Assembly: GCA_964542585.1 (NCBI GenBank)
Contig: CAZIUI010000014.1
Location: 1 to 64,000, forward strand
Reading direction: 5' to 3'
DNA length: 64,000 nt
DNA from: CAYYUA01 sp964542585
GTDB lineage: Bacteria; Bacteroidota; Bacteroidia; CAILMK01; CAYYUA01
This document shows, piece by piece, positions 61,955 through 64,000 of the stretch (position 1 is its first letter; each line of letters starts with the position of its first letter). The position numbers and the translations under genes are program-made. The notes under the pieces are model-generated. The model was not told where the DNA came from. It saw nothing but the letters and a program-made list of their open reading frames with translations, and made no database searches.

Positions 61955-64000
61955 ATGATACCGAACAATGATCAAACTTCGGCAGGTTATTGGTATCATA
62001 AGCTAGGCTGGCAGCCCTTTCCTTACCAAGAGCGCAATCTGTCGTATTTCCTGGAAGGCTATCAGGGCATTGTGAATGCTGCTACGGGTATGGGAAAGAC
62101 GGCCTCGCTTTTGGTGCCGATGGCTGCGTCTTGGATCAACCGGCATCCTGACTCCTACCAAAAGCTTTGCAACAATGGCCTGCGTCTGCTCTGGATCACA
62201 CCTCTACGGGCCTTGGCTAAGGACATTGAGGAATCCCTTTCTGAAATGGCGGCTGCATTTGAGCTACCCTGGCACATTGGAAAGCGAACAGGCGACACGC
62301 CTTCTAAAGAACGAGAGCGCCAAAAACGTTCCATGCCGGAAGTGATGGTAATCACACCGGAGAGCCTGCAGCTCATGCTGGCCATGAAGAACTATCCCAA
62401 GCTATTTGCCAACCTGGAAGTAATAGTTGCTGATGAGTGGCACGAACTGTTGGGTACTAAACGAGGTGTACAAGTAGAGCTGGCCCTTTCCCGCTTACGA
62501 GCCCTAAAGCCAGAACTCCAAACCTGGGGGCTTTCCGCTACCATTGGCAATATGAACGAATCAAAAGAGATCCTTCTGGGACCGGAGCACAAACCCGAGA
62601 AAGCGGTCATCATCAAAGGAGAAGCACCTAAGCAAACCCATGTTGAAACCATTCTCCCGGACACCATTGAAAAATTCCCTTGGGCCGGTCATTTAGGCAT
62701 TAAGCTAATTGAACATATCATTCCAGTCATTGCACGCAGCAAAACCACCTTGCTGTTTACCAACACCCGCTCTCAGGCTGAGATCTGGTATCAGAACTTA
62801 CTCGTATTCTACCCGGAATTAGCCGGTCAGATGGCCCTTCACCATGGCTCCTTGAATCAAGAGCTGCGCTATTGGGTAGAAAATGCCCTACATGAGGAGC
62901 GCCTGAAGGTGGTGGTCTGCACTAGTAGCCTGGATCTGGGCGTTGACTTCCGGCCTGTGGAGACCGTGATCCAGGTGGGAAGTCCTAAAGGGGTCGCCCG
63001 CTTCTCGCAGCGGGCTGGCCGCAGCGGGCACCAACCTGGTGCTGTAAGCCAAATTTACTTTGTGCCCACCCATTCGCTGGAGCTAATAGAAGGCGCAGCC
63101 CTGAAAGACGCCATTTACCGTGAGATCTACGAGGAACGCGTTCCTTACATTAATCCTTATGACACGCTAATCCAGTACCTGCTGACAATAGCCGTAGGCG
63201 AAGGCTTTTATCCCTGGCAGGTTTATCAAGAAGTGATACAGACCTATGCCTTCTATGAGCTTACCCGTGACGAATACCAATGGATCTTGAATTTCATTGA
63301 TCATGGTGGCCAGGCTTTGCAGCAGTACGATGAGTATAACAAGGTCACCGTGCTGGAAGATGGCCGCTTCCAAATTCCAGATAGGCGGAAAGCAACCCGT
63401 CAGCGGCTTAATGTAGGTACCATTGTTTCGGACACGGCTCTTACCGTTAAGTTCTTGAAGGGTAAAGCATTGGGCACTATCGAGGAAGCCTTCCTAGCCC
63501 GGTTACAGGAAGGAGAACCCTTTTGGTTTAGTGGCCGTAACTTGGAACTGGTGCGAATTCAAGGCATGACGGCCTACGTGCGGCAATCCCGCAAGCAAAA
63601 AAGCGGCAAGGTTCCAAGCTGGTTGGGTGGTCGTTTGCCGCTGTCTTCGCAATTAGCAGAGCTGATTCGGGAGAAACTTTACAATGTCGCTCATAGCCAA
63701 CCGGAAGAACCGGAGCTACATTTGCTGAAGCCGCTCTTTACCCTACAGGCAGAATGGTCCGAATTACCCCACACTAATAATTTGCTGATCGAGAAGTTTA
63801 AATCCCGTGAAGGCTGGCACGTGCTGATCTATCCGTTTGAAGGGCGCTACGTACATGAGGGAATGGCAGGTTTGGTAGCGCACCGGCTCTCGCGCATCAA
63901 GCGCATCACGGTTTCCATGGCCATGAATGATTATGGCTTTGAGCTGCTCTCTGATCAGGAGATCCCCATTGAAGAGGCCTTGCGCTATGAGCTGTTTTCT
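61955..64000 (+). CDS. Ligase-associated DEXH-box DNA helicase, 3' truncated by the window
   Basis: 682 codons from the ATG at 61955, open to the window edge. Superfamily 2 helicase of the Lhr-like, ligase-associated type: Walker A ATGMGKT (about 49-55), DEWH box (VADEWHELLG), motif III LSATIGN, motif V-like SSLDLGVDF and motif VI QRAGRSGH (about 352-359). A large C-terminal region typical of Lhr helicases follows. With the exonuclease and ATP-dependent ligase 5-6 kb upstream it belongs to the same repair set; the insertion of the repeat protein and the GT-C gene separates it from them. Confidence 0.93.
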   Translation, partial: MIPNNDQTSAGYWYHKLGWQPFPYQERNLSYFLEGYQGIVNAATGMGKTASLLVPMAASWINRHPDSYQKLCNNGLRLLWITPLRALAKDIEESLSEMAAAFELPWHIGKRTGDTPSKERERQKRSMPEVMVITPESLQLMLAMKNYPKLFANLEVIVADEWHELLGTKRGVQVELALSRLRALKPELQTWGLSATIGNMNESKEILLGPEHKPEKAVIIKGEAPKQTHVETILPDTIEKFPWAGHLGIKLIEHIIPVIARSKTTLLFTNTRSQAEIWYQNLLVFYPELAGQMALHHGSLNQELRYWVENALHEERLKVVVCTSSLDLGVDFRPVETVIQVGSPKGVARFSQRAGRSGHQPGAVSQIYFVPTHSLELIEGAALKDAIYREIYEERVPYINPYDTLIQYLLTIAVGEGFYPWQVYQEVIQTYAFYELTRDEYQWILNFIDHGGQALQQYDEYNKVTVLEDGRFQIPDRRKATRQRLNVGTIVSDTALTVKFLKGKALGTIEEAFLARLQEGEPFWFSGRNLELVRIQGMTAYVRQSRKQKSGKVPSWLGGRLPLSSQLAELIREKLYNVAHSQPEEPELHLLKPLFTLQAEWSELPHTNNLLIEKFKSREGWHVLIYPFEGRYVHEGMAGLVAHRLSRIKRITVSMAMNDYGFELLSDQEIPIEEALRYELFS

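Noticed and set aside
1..64000. tRNA, rRNA, CRISPR arrays, toxin-antitoxin pairs, prophage or intact insertion sequences
   Set aside because: No T-arm/CCA pattern, ribosomal sequence, regularly spaced repeats or transposase/integrase gene was seen on either strand.

Overview
The window is a piece of a Bacteroidota chromosome, most likely from the Cytophagales or a related class. The evidence is a SprE/PorW-type lipoprotein of the type IX secretion system, an ATP synthase operon in the order atpB-E-F-H-A-G with atpD and atpC absent and a long N-terminal extension on AtpB, families typical of the phylum (Omp28-related, DUF6029, bactofilin with M23 peptidase, CarboxypepD_reg-like TonB receptor), scarce Shine-Dalgarno sequences with several TTG/GTG starts, and repeated TAnnTTTG promoter elements a short distance upstream of genes. 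Base composition is moderate (roughly mid-40s percent GC by eye), apart from an AT-rich gap at 12.9-13.8 kb. No rRNA, tRNA, CRISPR array, prophage or intact insertion sequence was seen.

Layout. 0-4.1 kb: repeat-rich leader, a CPA2 cation/proton antiporter bracketed by two copies of a REP-like repeat, and fbp. 4.2-10.5 kb: an acetyltransferase and aspartate kinase, convergent with a three-gene ABC/HlyD/TolC export operon whose ATPase has lost several canonical motifs. 10.7-15.7 kb: a CPBP protease, a CaCA exchanger, an XRE regulator, a CrtA-like monooxygenase and an aldo/keto reductase. 15.7-21.7 kb: a TonB-dependent receptor interrupted by a 10-N assembly gap, its His/Cys-rich neighbour, a short malic enzyme, a GH113-like glycosidase and Maf. 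21.7-28.9 kb (minus strand): M23 peptidase, bactofilin, AtpZ-like protein, an unknown four-helix membrane protein and the ATP synthase genes, nearly all overlapping or closely spaced.

28.9-41.3 kb (plus strand): sprE/porW, a class A penicillin-binding protein, tyrosine-degradation genes (hmgA, hppD), a TlpA thioredoxin, rpsT, radC, and a DUF6029 barrel, Omp28 and DUF1684 run. 41.8-46.6 kb: DoxX, a J-domain membrane protein with a partner, an esterase, and an ECF sigma factor translationally coupled to a protein that looks like a dual membrane-spanning anti-sigma factor: a cytoplasmic head, one inner-membrane helix, a disordered linker and an outer-membrane barrel. 46.6-54.2 kb: gamma-carbonic anhydrase divergent from a histidine-utilisation operon (hutI, ftcD, HDAC-like, hisS, hutH, glycosyltransferase). 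54.2-64 kb: a likely decayed membrane-protein gene, then the ligase-associated DNA-repair cluster (exonuclease, ATP-dependent ligase, DEXH helicase), split by an Ig-like/OmpL47 protein, a possible small structured RNA and a GT-C glycosyltransferase. The helicase runs off the right edge.

The most interesting items are the sigma/dual-membrane anti-sigma pair, the degenerate export ATPase, the bactofilin/M23 genes joined to the ATP synthase operon, and the structured intergenic RNA candidate near 59.7 kb. All functions are read from sequence patterns and family knowledge; no searches were run.
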